DNA of 64,000 bases from Blastococcus sp. TF02-09 (GCF_003319105.1 NZ_QOHH01000006.1:1-64000); one strand, 5' to 3'. Positions 48,972 through 58,393 are shown, counted from the stretch's first letter. Numbers and translations are program-made. Notes: a model not told the origin generated them from the sequence alone.

Positions 48972-50417
48972 TCAGCCTGCCTGCGGCTTCTCGGCCTTCT
49001 TGACCGGGACCGTACGCAGCAGACGCCGGTTGGCGAACTCGAACATCGCCAGCTCGGACAGCTCGCGGCCGTAGCCCGACCGCTTGATGCCACCGAAGGG
49101 CAGCTCGGGGGAGGAGCCGGTGGGCTGGTTGATCCAGACCATGCCGGCCTCCAGCTGGTCGGCCACCTCACGTGCCCGGTCGACGTCGCTGCTCATGACG
49201 GTGGCGCCGAGGCCGAAGTCGCTGTCGTTGGCCAGGGCGACCGCCGCGGCGGCGTCCTTGACCTTGTAGACGACGGCCGCGGGACCGAAGAGCTCCTCGC
49301 GGTAGGCGCGCATCTCGGGGGTGACGTCGGTGAGGATCGTCGCCTCCACGAACGCGCCGGCGTGCTCGGGGCGCTTGCCGCCGGCGACGACGGTGGCGCC
49401 CTTGTCGATCGCGTCCTGGATCTGCGCGTGCAGGTCCGAGGCCGCCCGCTCGCTGGACAGCGGGGCCAGCGACGTCGTCGGGTCGGACGGGTCGCCGGGG
49501 GCGAAGGTGCCGAAGGCCTGCTTGAGGCCCTGGACGAACGGCTCGTAGACGTCCTCGGTGACGATCAGCCGCTTGGAGGCCGTGCAGGCCTGGCCGGTGT
49601 TCTGCATGCGGCCCGCGGTGGCCGCCTTGACGGTGGCCTCCATGTCCTCGGCGTCGAGCACGATGAACGGGTCGCTGCCGCCGAGCTCGAGCACGGACTT
49701 CTTGAGGTGCTTGCCGGCGAGCGCGGCGACCGAGGAGCCGGCCCGCTCGCTGCCGGTCAGCGTCACGCCCTGGATGCGGGGGTCGGCGATGACCTGCTCG
49801 ACGTCGGAGATGCGCAGGAACACGTTGGTGTAGACCCCGGCCGGAGCGCCGGCGTCGGCGAACAGCTGCTCGATGGCCTCCGCGCACTGCGGGGTGATCT
49901 CCGAGTGCTTGATGATCACGGTGTTGCCGAGGACCAGGTTCGGGCCGGCGACGCGGACCACCTGGTAGAAGGGGTAGTTCCAGGGCTCGATGCCCAGCAG
50001 CGCGCCGACCGGGCGGGTCTCGATGACCGCCTCGCCGCCGCCCATCATCGGCTCGATCGACGTGGGCTCGAGGAACTTCGGGCCGTTGGCGGCGTAGTAC
50101 TTCAGGATCATCGAGCAGAGGAAGAGCTCGCCGACGGCCTCGTCACGGCGCTTGCCCATCTCCTTGGTGATGAGGGCGGCGTAGTCCATGATCCGCTCGT
50201 CGAGCAGCTCGGCGGCCTTCTGGACGACGGCCGCGCGCTCCTCGACCGAGCGCTCGCGCCACTCGAGGTAGGCGGAGTGGGCCCGGCCGATGATGCCGTC
50301 GATCTCGGAGGTCTCGGTGAACGGGTACTCCTTCTCCGTCTCGCCGGTGAAGGGGTTGACGGTCGCGTAGCGCTTCTCGGCGCTCGCGGTGGTGGGTGCG
50401 TTCTGCGTAGCGGTCAC
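48972..50417 (-). CDS. NAD(P)-dependent aldehyde dehydrogenase, succinate-semialdehyde type
   Basis: A 481-residue aldehyde dehydrogenase. The catalytic glutamate is in [12 protein letters not shown] near residue 246 and the nucleophilic cysteine in [11 protein letters not shown] near 280. The short N-terminus and [17 protein letters not shown] match the succinate-semialdehyde (GabD/Sad) group; the exact aldehyde is not certain. Start GTG at 50417. Nothing adjacent suggests a GABA pathway. Confidence 0.9.
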   Translation of the reverse strand: MTATQNAPTTASAEKRYATVNPFTGETEKEYPFTETSEIDGIIGRAHSAYLEWRERSVEERAAVVQKAAELLDERIMDYAALITKEMGKRRDEAVGELFLCSMILKYYAANGPKFLEPTSIEPMMGGGEAVIETRPVGALLGIEPWNYPFYQVVRVAGPNLVLGNTVIIKHSEITPQCAEAIEQLFADAGAPAGVYTNVFLRISDVEQVIADPRIQGVTLTGSERAGSSVAALAGKHLKKSVLELGGSDPFIVLDAEDMEATVKAATAGRMQNTGQACTASKRLIVTEDVYEPFVQGLKQAFGTFAPGDPSDPTTSLAPLSSERAASDLHAQIQDAIDKGATVVAGGKRPEHAGAFVEATILTDVTPEMRAYREELFGPAAVVYKVKDAAAAVALANDSDFGLGATVMSSDVDRAREVADQLEAGMVWINQPTGSSPELPFGGIKRSGYGRELSELAMFEFANRRLLRTVPVKKAEKPQAG

Positions 50418-50552
50418 GCGGGTGATCCTCGTCTCTGGTCGGCTGTCGGACTAGGCCTACCCCACCGGCGGCCGGGTGTCACGGGCGGCCCCGCTGTCAG
50501 TGGGCGCACCTAGAGTGCGAACGGTCAGCCGAACACGTGCCAGGAGGCGCCC

Positions 50553-51299
50553 ATGTGCGGTCGCTACGCCGCCAGCCGCAAGCCGGAGGATCTGGCGCTG
50601 GAGTTCGAGGCCGTGCCGGTCGCCGGCCAGGAGCCGGTGGCGGCCGACTACAACGTCGCCCCGACGAAGGACGTGCAGGTCGTCCGCTGGAAGAAGGAGC
50701 GCGACGCCGAGGGTGCGCTGACCGGCGGCGGGCACCGCGAGCTCCGTGCGGTGCGCTGGGGCCTGGTGCCCTCCTGGGCCAAGGACGTCTCCATCGGCAA
50801 CCGCATGATCAACGCCCGGGTCGAGTCCCTGACCGACAAGCCGGCATTCCGGACGGCGGCGCGCACTCGCCGCTGCCTCGTCCCGGCCGACGGTTGGTAC
50901 GAGTGGGCCAAGCGGCTGGACGGCCCGACCAAGCAGCCGTACTTCATCACCCCGCAGGACGGGTCGGTGCTGGCGCTCGCCGGGCTCTGGGAGGTGTGGG
51001 GCCGAGGCGAGGACCGCCTCTACACCTGCACCGTCGTCACCTCCCCGGCCGTCGGGGCGCTGCAGGAGATCCACGACCGGATGCCGCTGGTCCTCCCGCG
51101 CGAGCGCTGGGCCGACTGGCTGGACCCCGCCCGAGAGGACGTCGAGCAGCTGACCGAGCCGACGTCGCCGGAGGTCGTGGAGACCCTCGAACTGCGGCCG
51201 GTGAGCACCGCGGTGAACAACGTCGCCAACAACGGGCGGCAGCTGACCGAGCGTGCCGAAACCGTGGCGGAGCCGGCCGACCAGCCGGCGCTCTTCTGA
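50553..51299 (+). CDS. SRAP (YedK/HMCES-like) abasic-site shield protein
   Basis: A 248-residue SOS response-associated peptidase-fold protein that crosslinks to abasic sites in single-stranded DNA. Cys2 (MCGRYAAS) becomes the nucleophile after Met removal; the Asn in YNVAP, the Glu in GWYEW and the His in IHDRMPLVL complete the active site. The ATG follows AGGAGG. No LexA box is obvious upstream. Confidence 0.94.
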   Translation: MCGRYAASRKPEDLALEFEAVPVAGQEPVAADYNVAPTKDVQVVRWKKERDAEGALTGGGHRELRAVRWGLVPSWAKDVSIGNRMINARVESLTDKPAFRTAARTRRCLVPADGWYEWAKRLDGPTKQPYFITPQDGSVLALAGLWEVWGRGEDRLYTCTVVTSPAVGALQEIHDRMPLVLPRERWADWLDPAREDVEQLTEPTSPEVVETLELRPVSTAVNNVANNGRQLTERAETVAEPADQPALF

Positions 51300-51300
51300 C

Positions 51301-52845
51301 GTGGCCGGAGCCGCCGCCACGTCCGAGCCCGCCGCCGACGCGGGCATCCCGGGCGCCCCGCTGCCCGGCTGGGTCGCCGCCGTCGTCACCTTCCTGAGCT
51401 CGGGCGCGGTCCTGGTGATGGAGATCGTGGGGCTGCGGCTGATCGCGCCCTACGTCGGCGTCACCCTGCAGACCAGCACCTCCGTCATCGGCTTCGCCCT
51501 GGCGGCCATCGCGCTCGGGGCGTGGACCGGCGGCGCGATGGCCGACCGCGTCGACCCCCGGCGGCTCCTCGCCCCGCTGATGGTCGCCGGGGGCGCGCTG
51601 GTCATCGCCGTTCTCCCGCTCGTGCGCTTCACCGGTGACCTGGTGAGCGGTGCTGACGCCGGTGCGGTGCTGCTGCTGGCCGCCGTCGCCGTCGTGGTGC
51701 CCGCCGCGCTGCTCTCCGCCGTTCCGCCGATGGTCGTGAAGCTGCAGCTGTCCAGCCTGGCCGAGACCGGCGCCGTCGTCGGCAAGCTCTCCGGCATCGG
51801 CACCCTCGGCGCGATCGCGGCCACTTTTGTCACCGGGTTCCTGCTGATCGCGGTGCTCCCGAGCAGCGTGATCCTGGTCGGCACCGGCGTGGTCACCGTC
51901 CTCGTGGGGCTTGCCCTGGGCGTGCTGCTGCAGCGCGGGTCCGGCGTCCGCCGGCGGGTGCCGGTGGCCCTGGTGCTGCTCGCGGTGGCCGGGTCGCTGC
52001 TCGCGGTGGTCGCACCCACGCCCTGCGAGGAGGAGACCGCCTACCACTGCGCCCGCGTCGTGGCCGACCCCGAGCGCGAGTCCGGCCGGGTGCTGATGCT
52101 GGACACGCTCCGGCACTCCTACGTCGACGTCGACGACCCCACGCACCTGGAGTTCGAGTACGTGCGGGCGATTGCCTCGGTCGCGGACGCGTCGTTCCCG
52201 GCGGAGCGGCCGCTGACCGCGCTGCACATCGGCGGCGGGGGCCTGACGCTGCCGCGGTACCTGGCCGAGGTGCGCCCCGGCACCGCGAGCCGCGTGGTCG
52301 AGGTCGATCCCGGGGTGGTCGACATCGACCGCGAGCAGCTGGGCCTGGAGACCTCCGACGCGCTGCGCGTCGACGTGGCCGACGGCCGCGTGGGGCTGGC
52401 GGAGGAGCCGGCGGGGGAGCGGGACCTCGTCGTGGGGGATGCCTTCGGCGGGCTGTCCGTGCCGTGGCAGCTGACCACCCGCGAGGCGCTGGAGCTGGTG
52501 GACCGGGCGCTCGCGGACGACGGCGTCTACGCGGTCAACCTCATCGACAACCCGCCCCTGGGCTTCGTGCGGGCGGAGCTCGCCACGCTGCGCGACGTGT
52601 TCGACCACGTGGCCCTGCTCGCCCGCGTGCCCGTGCTCACCGGTGAGGACGGCGGCAACGTCATCGCGGTCGCCTCGCAGCAGCCGCTGGACGCCGACGG
52701 GATCGCTGCCGCCATGACCGACAAGGACCTCGCCTGGCGGGTGGCAGAGGGCGCCGACCTGGAGGCGTTCGTGGGGAACGCCGAGGTGCTCACCGACGAC
52801 CACGCCCCCGTCGACCAGCTGCTCACCCCGTACGGACGCCCCTGA
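51301..52845 (+). CDS. Membrane-fused spermidine-synthase-like protein
   Basis: A 514-residue protein: the first ~230 residues contain about seven transmembrane helices of MFS-like character, and the rest is a spermidine-synthase/methyltransferase fold (LHIGGGGLTLPRYLAEVRPG, VVEVDPGVVDID, DLVVGDAFG). A true polyamine role is doubtful; such fusions are common and mostly uncharacterised. The GTG starts one base after the SRAP stop, so the two are co-transcribed. Confidence 0.88.
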   Translation: MAGAAATSEPAADAGIPGAPLPGWVAAVVTFLSSGAVLVMEIVGLRLIAPYVGVTLQTSTSVIGFALAAIALGAWTGGAMADRVDPRRLLAPLMVAGGALVIAVLPLVRFTGDLVSGADAGAVLLLAAVAVVVPAALLSAVPPMVVKLQLSSLAETGAVVGKLSGIGTLGAIAATFVTGFLLIAVLPSSVILVGTGVVTVLVGLALGVLLQRGSGVRRRVPVALVLLAVAGSLLAVVAPTPCEEETAYHCARVVADPERESGRVLMLDTLRHSYVDVDDPTHLEFEYVRAIASVADASFPAERPLTALHIGGGGLTLPRYLAEVRPGTASRVVEVDPGVVDIDREQLGLETSDALRVDVADGRVGLAEEPAGERDLVVGDAFGGLSVPWQLTTREALELVDRALADDGVYAVNLIDNPPLGFVRAELATLRDVFDHVALLARVPVLTGEDGGNVIAVASQQPLDADGIAAAMTDKDLAWRVAEGADLEAFVGNAEVLTDDHAPVDQLLTPYGRP

Positions 52846-52863
52846 CCCGGGGCACGAGGTCGT

Positions 52864-53340
52864 TCAGCCGCGGCCGATCGGGGCGGTGCGGGCGCGGGTC
52901 AGTCGGACGAGGTCGGCCGGTGGCAATTCGACCTGGAGACCGCGCTTCCCGGCGCTCACCAGGACCGTCGGGAACTCCAGCGCGGACTCGTCGACGACGG
53001 TCGGCAGCGCCTTCTTCTGCCCGAGCGGACTGATCCCGCCCAGTACGTAGCCCGTGGCCCGTTCCGCGTCGACGGGATCGGCCATGACCGCCTTCCGGCC
53101 CCCCGCAGCGGCCGCGAGCCCCTTCAGGTCGAGCGTGCCGCTCACGGGGACGACGGCCACGGTGAGGGCACCGTCGACCCGGGTGAGCAGCGTCTTGAAC
53201 ACCTGGCGGGGATCGGCGCCGAGCGCGGCGACCGCTGCCTCCCCGTGGCCCAGGTCCGACGGGTGCTCGGGGTCGTAGGGGTGGAGGGTGTGGGCGACCT
53301 CCGCCCGCTCGAGTACCCGCACCGCCGGTGTCGCCGCCAC
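52864..53340 (-). CDS. ybaK: Cys-tRNA(Pro) deacylase, YbaK/EbsC family
   Basis: A 158-residue editing protein that hydrolyses mischarged Cys-tRNA(Pro). The active-site lysine is in VFKTLL near residue 48, and [20 protein letters not shown] is the family signature. The GTG at 53340 gives the usual length; upstream in-frame sequence overlaps the sigR promoter region. Divergent from sigR. Confidence 0.92.
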   Translation of the reverse strand: MAATPAVRVLERAEVAHTLHPYDPEHPSDLGHGEAAVAALGADPRQVFKTLLTRVDGALTVAVVPVSGTLDLKGLAAAAGGRKAVMADPVDAERATGYVLGGISPLGQKKALPTVVDESALEFPTVLVSAGKRGLQVELPPADLVRLTRARTAPIGRG

Positions 53341-53371
53341 GGCGCGGGAGCGTAGCCACGGGCGCCGTCCG

Positions 53372-53399
53372 GGGAATGCGGCAGGGAGCCGGCACCGTT
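53372..53399 (+). promoter_or_regulatory. SigR-type autoregulatory promoter
   Basis: GGGAAT (53372-53377) and GTT (53397-53399) are separated by 19 bases, matching the SigR/SigH consensus GGAAT, 18-19 bases, GTT. It points toward sigR, 139 bases before the chosen GTG, leaving room for an alternative upstream start as in Streptomyces sigR. Confidence 0.75.
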
Positions 53400-53537
53400 G
53401 GACCGGCCGTGAGCAGCACCCTCTCCAGCACCCGCCCGCGGGTCGCCCCCAAGCGGCCGCCCGGCCGTCCCGATGCCGCGCGACTAGCATCGACCGATGT
53501 GGTGCCCCGTGTCAGGGGCGCGCAGAGAGGACGGTCG

Positions 53538-54230
53538 GTGCCCGAGGAGCCCACGATCGACAACCCCGGTCAGACGCCCGTCGGAGCGCCGGTCGAGGTT
53601 CCCGAGGCGCGCGAGGGCGGCAGCCGCACGGAGATCGCCGAGACCCGCGCCGAGCGGGACGCCCGCTTCGAGCGTGACGCCCTGCCTTTTCTCGACCAGC
53701 TCTACCCGGCGGCGCTGCGGATGACCCGCAACCCCGCCGACGCCGAGGACCTGGTCCAGGAGACGTTCGTGAAGGCCTACTCGGCCTTCCACCAGTTCGC
53801 CGAAGGCACGAACCTCAAGGCCTGGCTGTACCGGATCCTGACCAACACCTACATCAACAGCTACCGCAAGAAGCAGCGGCAGCCGCAGCAGTACCCCACC
53901 GAGGAGATCCAGGACTGGCAGCTCTACGCCGCCGAGGAGCACAGCTCCAGCGGTCTGCGCTCCGCCGAGATCGAGGCCTTGGACCACCTGCCGGACTCCG
54001 ACATCAAGGAGGCCCTGCAGCAGCTGCCCGAGGACTTCCGGCTGGCCGTCTACCTGGCCGACGTCGAGGGCTTCGCCTACAAGGAGATCGCCGAGATCAT
54101 GGGCACGCCCATCGGCACGGTGATGTCCCGTCTGCACCGCGGTCGCCGCGGCCTGCAGAAGCTGCTGGCCGACTATGCCCGCGAGCGCGGTTTCGTCCGC
54201 GCCGGAGCCGGTGAGGAGGCGAGCTCCTGA
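53538..54230 (+). CDS. sigR: ECF sigma factor SigR (SigH-type)
   Basis: A 230-residue ECF sigma factor for the thiol-oxidative stress response. Region 2 carries [20 protein letters not shown] and [20 protein letters not shown]; region 4 carries [20 protein letters not shown] followed by [14 protein letters not shown]. The following gene encodes its RsrA-type anti-sigma factor with a TGATG overlap. The GTG at 53538 is chosen (GAGAGGA upstream); in-frame GTGs at about 53497-53502 could give a longer form. Driven by the SigR-type promoter at 53372. Confidence 0.95.
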   Translation: MPEEPTIDNPGQTPVGAPVEVPEAREGGSRTEIAETRAERDARFERDALPFLDQLYPAALRMTRNPADAEDLVQETFVKAYSAFHQFAEGTNLKAWLYRILTNTYINSYRKKQRQPQQYPTEEIQDWQLYAAEEHSSSGLRSAEIEALDHLPDSDIKEALQQLPEDFRLAVYLADVEGFAYKEIAEIMGTPIGTVMSRLHRGRRGLQKLLADYARERGFVRAGAGEEASS

Positions 54231-54559
54231 TGGCCGACGACGCCCCTCAGGGTGACGAGCCGATCGAGATCCACTCCTGCGACGACGTGCTCACCCACGT
54301 CTTCGAGTTCCTCGACCACGAGACGAGCGACGCCCGCCGGGGCGTGATCGCCGAGCACCTCGAGGACTGTGCCTCGTGCCTGCGCGAGTTCGGCATCGAG
54401 CAGGAGTTCAAGGCGCTGGTCCGCCGCCGCTGCGGTGGGGACGTACCCCCGCCGTCGCTGCGCGAGCGGATCAAGATGCAGCTGACCAGCGTCTCCTTCG
54501 AGGAGGACGGCACGCAGGTCACCGTGGAGCGGATCTCGGTCGAGCGCTCCGGCGATTGA
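54230..54559 (+). CDS. rsrA: Mycothiol-system anti-sigma factor RsrA
   Basis: A 109-residue zinc anti-sigma factor. The redox-active zinc site is EHLEDCASC near residues 43-51 (HxxxCxxC) with the upstream cysteine in HSCDD. Oxidation forms a disulfide, expels zinc and frees SigR. The ATG overlaps the sigR stop. The length and the conserved tail RISVER agree with the family. Confidence 0.94.
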   Translation: MADDAPQGDEPIEIHSCDDVLTHVFEFLDHETSDARRGVIAEHLEDCASCLREFGIEQEFKALVRRRCGGDVPPPSLRERIKMQLTSVSFEEDGTQVTVERISVERSGD

Positions 54560-54576
54560 AGAAGGACCCGAACGGC

Positions 54577-54614
54577 GAAGGCCCCGTTCCCGCAGCAGCG
54601 GGGACGGGGCCTTC
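54577..54614 (+). terminator. Terminator between rsrA and the bL37 gene
   Basis: Arms 54577-54593 and 54598-54614 form 17 pairs with one G-T wobble around the loop AGCA. It stands between convergent genes and can serve both. Its 5' flank begins with aaggaccc, like the structured element at 16004, but the rest differs. Confidence 0.85.
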
Positions 54615-54633
54615 GTGCGCCTGAGCGCAGCGC

Positions 54634-54708
54634 TCAGGCGTTGGGGCGCTTGCCGTGGTTGGCGCCGCTCTTCTTGCGAGCGCGACGCTTGCGTCCACGC
54701 TTGGACAT
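54634..54708 (-). CDS. 50S ribosomal protein bL37
   Basis: A 24-residue protein, MSKRGRKRRARKKSGANHGK followed by RPNA. It matches the actinobacterial ribosomal protein bL37 found in mycobacterial ribosome structures. The ATG follows GAGGAGGG by six bases. The place next to rshA/sigH is conserved in mycobacteria as far as I recall. It is too short for routine gene callers. Confidence 0.9.
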   Translation of the reverse strand: MSKRGRKRRARKKSGANHGKRPNA

Positions 54709-54875
54709 CGCTGCCCTCCTCTCACTGCCGGTGGGCCGCGGGACCCGGTGGTTCGCGGACCCGGACGACGACGCACGTAATGTGCGCGACGACGCCTGAC
54801 CCGCCGAGCTGACGACGCCAGCTTCTCACGGGGCGGCGGCCGGCATGCGCCGGGCGGGGGAACGCAGGAGGTGCC

Positions 54876-55925
54876 GTGGCACAGGTGGGGATCGAGAGCG
54901 TGCTCGTGGCAGGGCGTGGGCCCGCCGCGTGCGGCGTCATCGCCTCGTGCGCCCGTCTGGACGTGAAGTCCGTGGCCGTGCACTCCGAGGCCGAGCGCTC
55001 GGCGCGGCACGTGCGCATGGCCGACCAGGCGGTCCTGCTGGGGCCGGCGCCGGCCGCCGAGTCCTACCTCGCCGTCGACCGCATCGTCGAGGCCGCCCAG
55101 CGCAGCGGCGTCTCCGCCGTGCTGCCCGTGCCCCCCGCCCTGGCCGGCAACGCCCGGTTGGCGGCCGCGGTCCGCGATGCCGGCCTGCTGTGGGTCGGTC
55201 CCGACCCGGACGTGCTGGAGCGGCTCGGCGGGGACGGCGTGGAGCCCGCCAGCGAGCGCGGCCTGCTGGCCTGGGTGACCCGCGACGGTCTGCAGTTCCC
55301 CACACCTGTCCTGCGCGACCGCGCGGCCGGGATCGCGCGGGTCTCGTGGACCCCGGACGACGCCGTGCCCGTGCCGGCGGCCGCCCGCCGGCTCGCCGAG
55401 GTGGGCTGGCGCGGCCTGGTGACGGTCGGCATCTCACCCGACGGCGAGTTCGCCGAGGTGGCGGCCGGCTTCTCCCTCGACATCGCCGTCCTCGAGCGCG
55501 CCCACGGGGTCGACGCCGTGGAGCTGGCCCTGCGCAGCGCTGCCCCGCCGCGCAGCGACGTCCCGGCTCCGGCCTCGACGCCGTGGCGGTCGGCGGTGGC
55601 CGTGCAGCTGCGTGCCACGCTCCCGCCGGGTGAGGCCGGGCTGATCTCCGGGCGGCTGCCCGGGACCGGGCGCCGCGACCCGATCAGGCGGGTCGGCGTC
55701 GAGCTGGTGGCCGTGGGCGGGTACGAGCCGGGCGACCGGCTGGACGGCTGGTACGACGCGCTGCTGGCCACGGTCAGCGCCGCGGCCCCGACCACGGCCG
55801 CCGCCGCGCGGGCCGTGAGCGACGCCCTGTCGGCCGTGCCGGAGGTGGGCGTGCCCCACGACGGTCCGGAGGTCTGCGAGGTCCTCCAGCGGCTCGCCGA
55901 CCGCCACGCCGTGCCGGGCGCCTGA
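54876..55925 (+). CDS. Biotin-carboxylase-like protein without the ATP-grasp core
   Basis: A 349-residue protein with ends like biotin carboxylase but no catalytic centre. Residues ~7-90 resemble the pre-ATP-grasp domain (VLVAGRGPAACGVIASCARL, then HVRMADQAVLLGPAPAAESY). Residues ~262-345 resemble the biotin carboxylase C-terminal domain (VELVAVGGYEPGDRLDGWYD). The ~200-residue ATP-grasp part is shortened; the GGGGxG loop and RxQVEH motif are absent, the latter region reading RAHGVDAVELALRSA. Carboxylation is therefore unlikely. The GTG follows AGGAGG. A biotinyl-carrier gene follows after 68 bases, suggesting joint function. Confidence 0.82.
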   Translation: MAQVGIESVLVAGRGPAACGVIASCARLDVKSVAVHSEAERSARHVRMADQAVLLGPAPAAESYLAVDRIVEAAQRSGVSAVLPVPPALAGNARLAAAVRDAGLLWVGPDPDVLERLGGDGVEPASERGLLAWVTRDGLQFPTPVLRDRAAGIARVSWTPDDAVPVPAAARRLAEVGWRGLVTVGISPDGEFAEVAAGFSLDIAVLERAHGVDAVELALRSAAPPRSDVPAPASTPWRSAVAVQLRATLPPGEAGLISGRLPGTGRRDPIRRVGVELVAVGGYEPGDRLDGWYDALLATVSAAAPTTAAAARAVSDALSAVPEVGVPHDGPEVCEVLQRLADRHAVPGA

Positions 55926-55993
55926 GCCGGTCCGCGTGCCAGGATGAGGCCTGGCCCGCGGCGACCGCGGGCCGCTGACGGCGAGGAGGTCCG

Positions 55994-56218
55994 GTGGCGG
56001 TCGAGGAGATCCACGCCGAGATGGTCTCCAGCGTATGGAAGGTCCTGGTCAGCCCCGGGGTCCAGGTCGCTGCCGGTGACACGCTGGTCATCCTCGAGTC
56101 GATGAAGATGGAGATCCCGGTCCTCACCGAGCTCTCCGGCACCGTGCAGGCGCTGCACGTCGTCGAGGGCGAGGTCCTCCAGGAGGGCGACCTCATCGCC
56201 ACCGTCGCCAGCCAGTAG
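55994..56218 (+). CDS. Biotin/lipoyl-attachment carrier protein (TB7.3-like)
   Basis: A 74-residue single biotinyl domain. The biotinylation site is ESMKMEIPV with the target lysine near residue 38, between two hairpins typical of the barrel-sandwich fold. It corresponds to M. tuberculosis TB7.3, encoded next to the sigH-rshA locus. The GTG follows GAGGAGG. Its carboxylase partner is not obvious; the gene upstream encodes a biotin-carboxylase relative lacking catalysis. Confidence 0.92.
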   Translation: MAVEEIHAEMVSSVWKVLVSPGVQVAAGDTLVILESMKMEIPVLTELSGTVQALHVVEGEVLQEGDLIATVASQ

Positions 56219-56252
56219 AGGGTTTCCCGCTCGCCGGCTCGGGGCGGGTGCC

Positions 56253-56762
56253 TCAGTCGAGGTCGAGGGCGTAGACGAGCAGGTCGACGCCGGGAGCCGG
56301 TGACCAGTCGCGCTCGGGCAGCCGGGTGAAGCCCAGCCGCTCGTAGAGCCGGTGCGCCGCGGTCATCACCGTGCTGGTGGAGAGCACCATCCGCCGCTTG
56401 CCGGCCGCCCGCGCCCGCCGCAGGCACTCGGTCATGAGCAGCGCGCCGATGCCCCGGCCCTGCGCCGTGGGGTCGACGACGAGCATGCGCACCGCGGCCT
56501 CGTCCTCGGACTCGGTGACCTCGCCGAAGTCGCCGTCGAGCACCAGCGCCACGCTGCCGACCAGCCGGTCGGCGTCGTCGCGGACGACGAGCAGCTCGGC
56601 CAGCTCCGCCCGGCGCGCCACGTCGGCCAGCTCCACCCCGTACTCGGGGCCGGCCAGCCCGCCGCCGACGTAGACCGACACGGTCAGCTCCGCGATCGCG
56701 GCGTGGTCCTCCGGCGTGGCGCGCTCGATGCGGACGGCGGGGAGTGCGGGGACGTCGACCAC
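56253..56762 (-). CDS. GNAT family N-acetyltransferase
   Basis: A 169-residue acetyltransferase. VRMLVVDPTAQGRGIGALLM near residues 92-111 is the acetyl-CoA-binding motif A, and STVMTAAHRLYERLGFTRLP is motif B. The substrate is unknown. The GTG at 56762 lies six bases after TACGCT, supporting it over the longer frame to 56831. Divergent from the kinase gene at 56846. Confidence 0.88.
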   Translation of the reverse strand: MVDVPALPAVRIERATPEDHAAIAELTVSVYVGGGLAGPEYGVELADVARRAELAELLVVRDDADRLVGSVALVLDGDFGEVTESEDEAAVRMLVVDPTAQGRGIGALLMTECLRRARAAGKRRMVLSTSTVMTAAHRLYERLGFTRLPERDWSPAPGVDLLVYALDLD

Positions 56763-56845
56763 CTGACGAGCGTAAGCCGCCCCGTTCCGGGCTCTGCCCG
56801 AGCGGCCGACGGCCGGGGAGAACGGGGCCATAGGCTCGGTGCACC

Positions 56846-58327
56846 ATGAACAGCCTCTCCGAGCGGCTCACCCGCGGATCGGCCTCCAGCCCCGCCCAGA
56901 TCGACCACTCCCGCCGCCTGGTCGCCGACTGGCAGCTGCTGGCCGACCTCTCCTTCGCCGACCTCACGCTGTGGGTGCCCCTGGCCGAGGGACCGTGGTG
57001 GTGCGTCGCGCAGGTGCGGCCGCTCACCGCACCCACCAGCCGCCCCGACGACGTGGTCGGGGCCGAGGTCTCGGGGGAGGAGGCGCATCCGTTCCTGATC
57101 GCCTACCGGGAGGGCCGGCCGGTGACCGAGGGCGCCCCCGACTGGTCCGGGCCCGCACCCCGCCGTCGGGAGGTGATCCCGGTGCGTCACGACGGCGTCG
57201 TGGTGGCCGTGCTGGCCCGGGACACCAACCTGGCCGTGACCCGGGCGCCGTCGACCCTGGAGCTCACCTACCTCGACATCGCCGCCGACCTCTGCCTCAT
57301 GGTGTCGGCGGGGACCTTCCCGCCGGAGAAGCTCCAGGACGCCGAGATGAGCCCGCGGGTGGGTGACGGGCTGCTGCGCCTGGACGGCCAGGGCAGGGCG
57401 GTCTACGCCAGCCCGAACGCGCTGTCGGCCTACCGGCGCATGGGTGTCGCCGGTGACGTCGTCGGCCGCGACCTGGCCGAGGTGACCCGGTCGGCCGCGC
57501 GGGAACGGGTCGCCGGCGAGGAGGTGGCGGCCGGGATCAGCGCCGCCGTCGCCGGGCGGTTCCCCGACCCGATGGACGTCGAGGCGGCCGGGGCCACGAT
57601 GCTGGTGCGCGCCCTGCCGCTGCAGCCGCCCGGCGCCGAGGCCGGTGCGCTCGTGCTGGTCCGCGACGTGACCGACGTCCGCCACCGCGACCGGGCGCTG
57701 CTGAGCAAGGACGCGACCATCCGGGAGATCCACCACCGGGTGAAGAACAACCTGCAGACGGTCGCCGCGCTGCTGCGCCTGCAGGCGCGGCGCATGACCG
57801 AGCCGGCGGCGCGGGCGGCGCTGGAGGAGTCCGTGCGCCGCGTCGACTCCATCGCCGTGGTGCACGAGACGCTGGCCGGGAGCCGGGAGGACGTCGTCGA
57901 CGTCGACCAGGTCCTGGACCAGGTGCTGCCGATGCTGGGCGACCTCACCTCGATCGGGCCGGCCGCGCGCACCCGGCGCACCGGCTCCTTCGGCGAGCTG
58001 CCCGCGGCCACCGCGACGCCGCTCGTCCTCGCCGTCACCGAGCTGCTGCACAACGCCGCCGAGCACGCCTTCCCGGAGGGGGAGCCCGGCGCCATCGAGC
58101 TGGTCGCCGAGCGGACCGGCGACGACCTGGTCGTGCGCGTCCGGGATGACGGCCGGGGCCTCCCGGCGGAGTTCGATCCCGTGGCCGGTCAGGGGCTGGG
58201 TCTGCAGATCGTCCGGACGCTGGTGGTGAGCGAGCTGGGCGGCAGCCTGGCGATGGGCGTGCCGCCGGGGGAGCGGGGGACCGAGGTCGTGCTCACGCTC
58301 CCCGGCGCCGGCCTGCCCCGGCGCTGA
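56846..58327 (+). CDS. pdtaS: Sensor histidine kinase, PdtaS type
   Basis: A 493-residue soluble kinase. An N-terminal GAF-like domain (residues ~10-150) is followed by a PAS domain (~165-280). The HisKA_2 phosphoacceptor box is IREIHHRVKNNLQTVAALLR (near 292), and the HATPase domain has ELLHNAAEHAF and DDGRGLP. In mycobacteria PdtaS phosphorylates the ANTAR regulator PdtaR; no pdtaR is in this window. The ATG lies nine bases after TAGGCT. Convergent with whiB1, as in mycobacteria. Confidence 0.92.
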   Translation: MNSLSERLTRGSASSPAQIDHSRRLVADWQLLADLSFADLTLWVPLAEGPWWCVAQVRPLTAPTSRPDDVVGAEVSGEEAHPFLIAYREGRPVTEGAPDWSGPAPRRREVIPVRHDGVVVAVLARDTNLAVTRAPSTLELTYLDIAADLCLMVSAGTFPPEKLQDAEMSPRVGDGLLRLDGQGRAVYASPNALSAYRRMGVAGDVVGRDLAEVTRSAARERVAGEEVAAGISAAVAGRFPDPMDVEAAGATMLVRALPLQPPGAEAGALVLVRDVTDVRHRDRALLSKDATIREIHHRVKNNLQTVAALLRLQARRMTEPAARAALEESVRRVDSIAVVHETLAGSREDVVDVDQVLDQVLPMLGDLTSIGPAARTRRTGSFGELPAATATPLVLAVTELLHNAAEHAFPEGEPGAIELVAERTGDDLVVRVRDDGRGLPAEFDPVAGQGLGLQIVRTLVVSELGGSLAMGVPPGERGTEVVLTLPGAGLPRR

Positions 58328-58340
58328 GGCCGGAACGGCG

Positions 58341-58372
58341 AGCGCCCGCCCCCTGTGGTGGGAGCGGGCGCT
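58341..58372. terminator. Hairpin between pdtaS and whiB1
   Basis: Nine-base arms (58341-58349 and 58364-58372) pair perfectly, with an inner C-run/G-run extension. It lies between two convergent genes. No T tract. Confidence 0.65.
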
Positions 58373-58393
58373 GTGCGGTGAGGCCGTCCTGCG

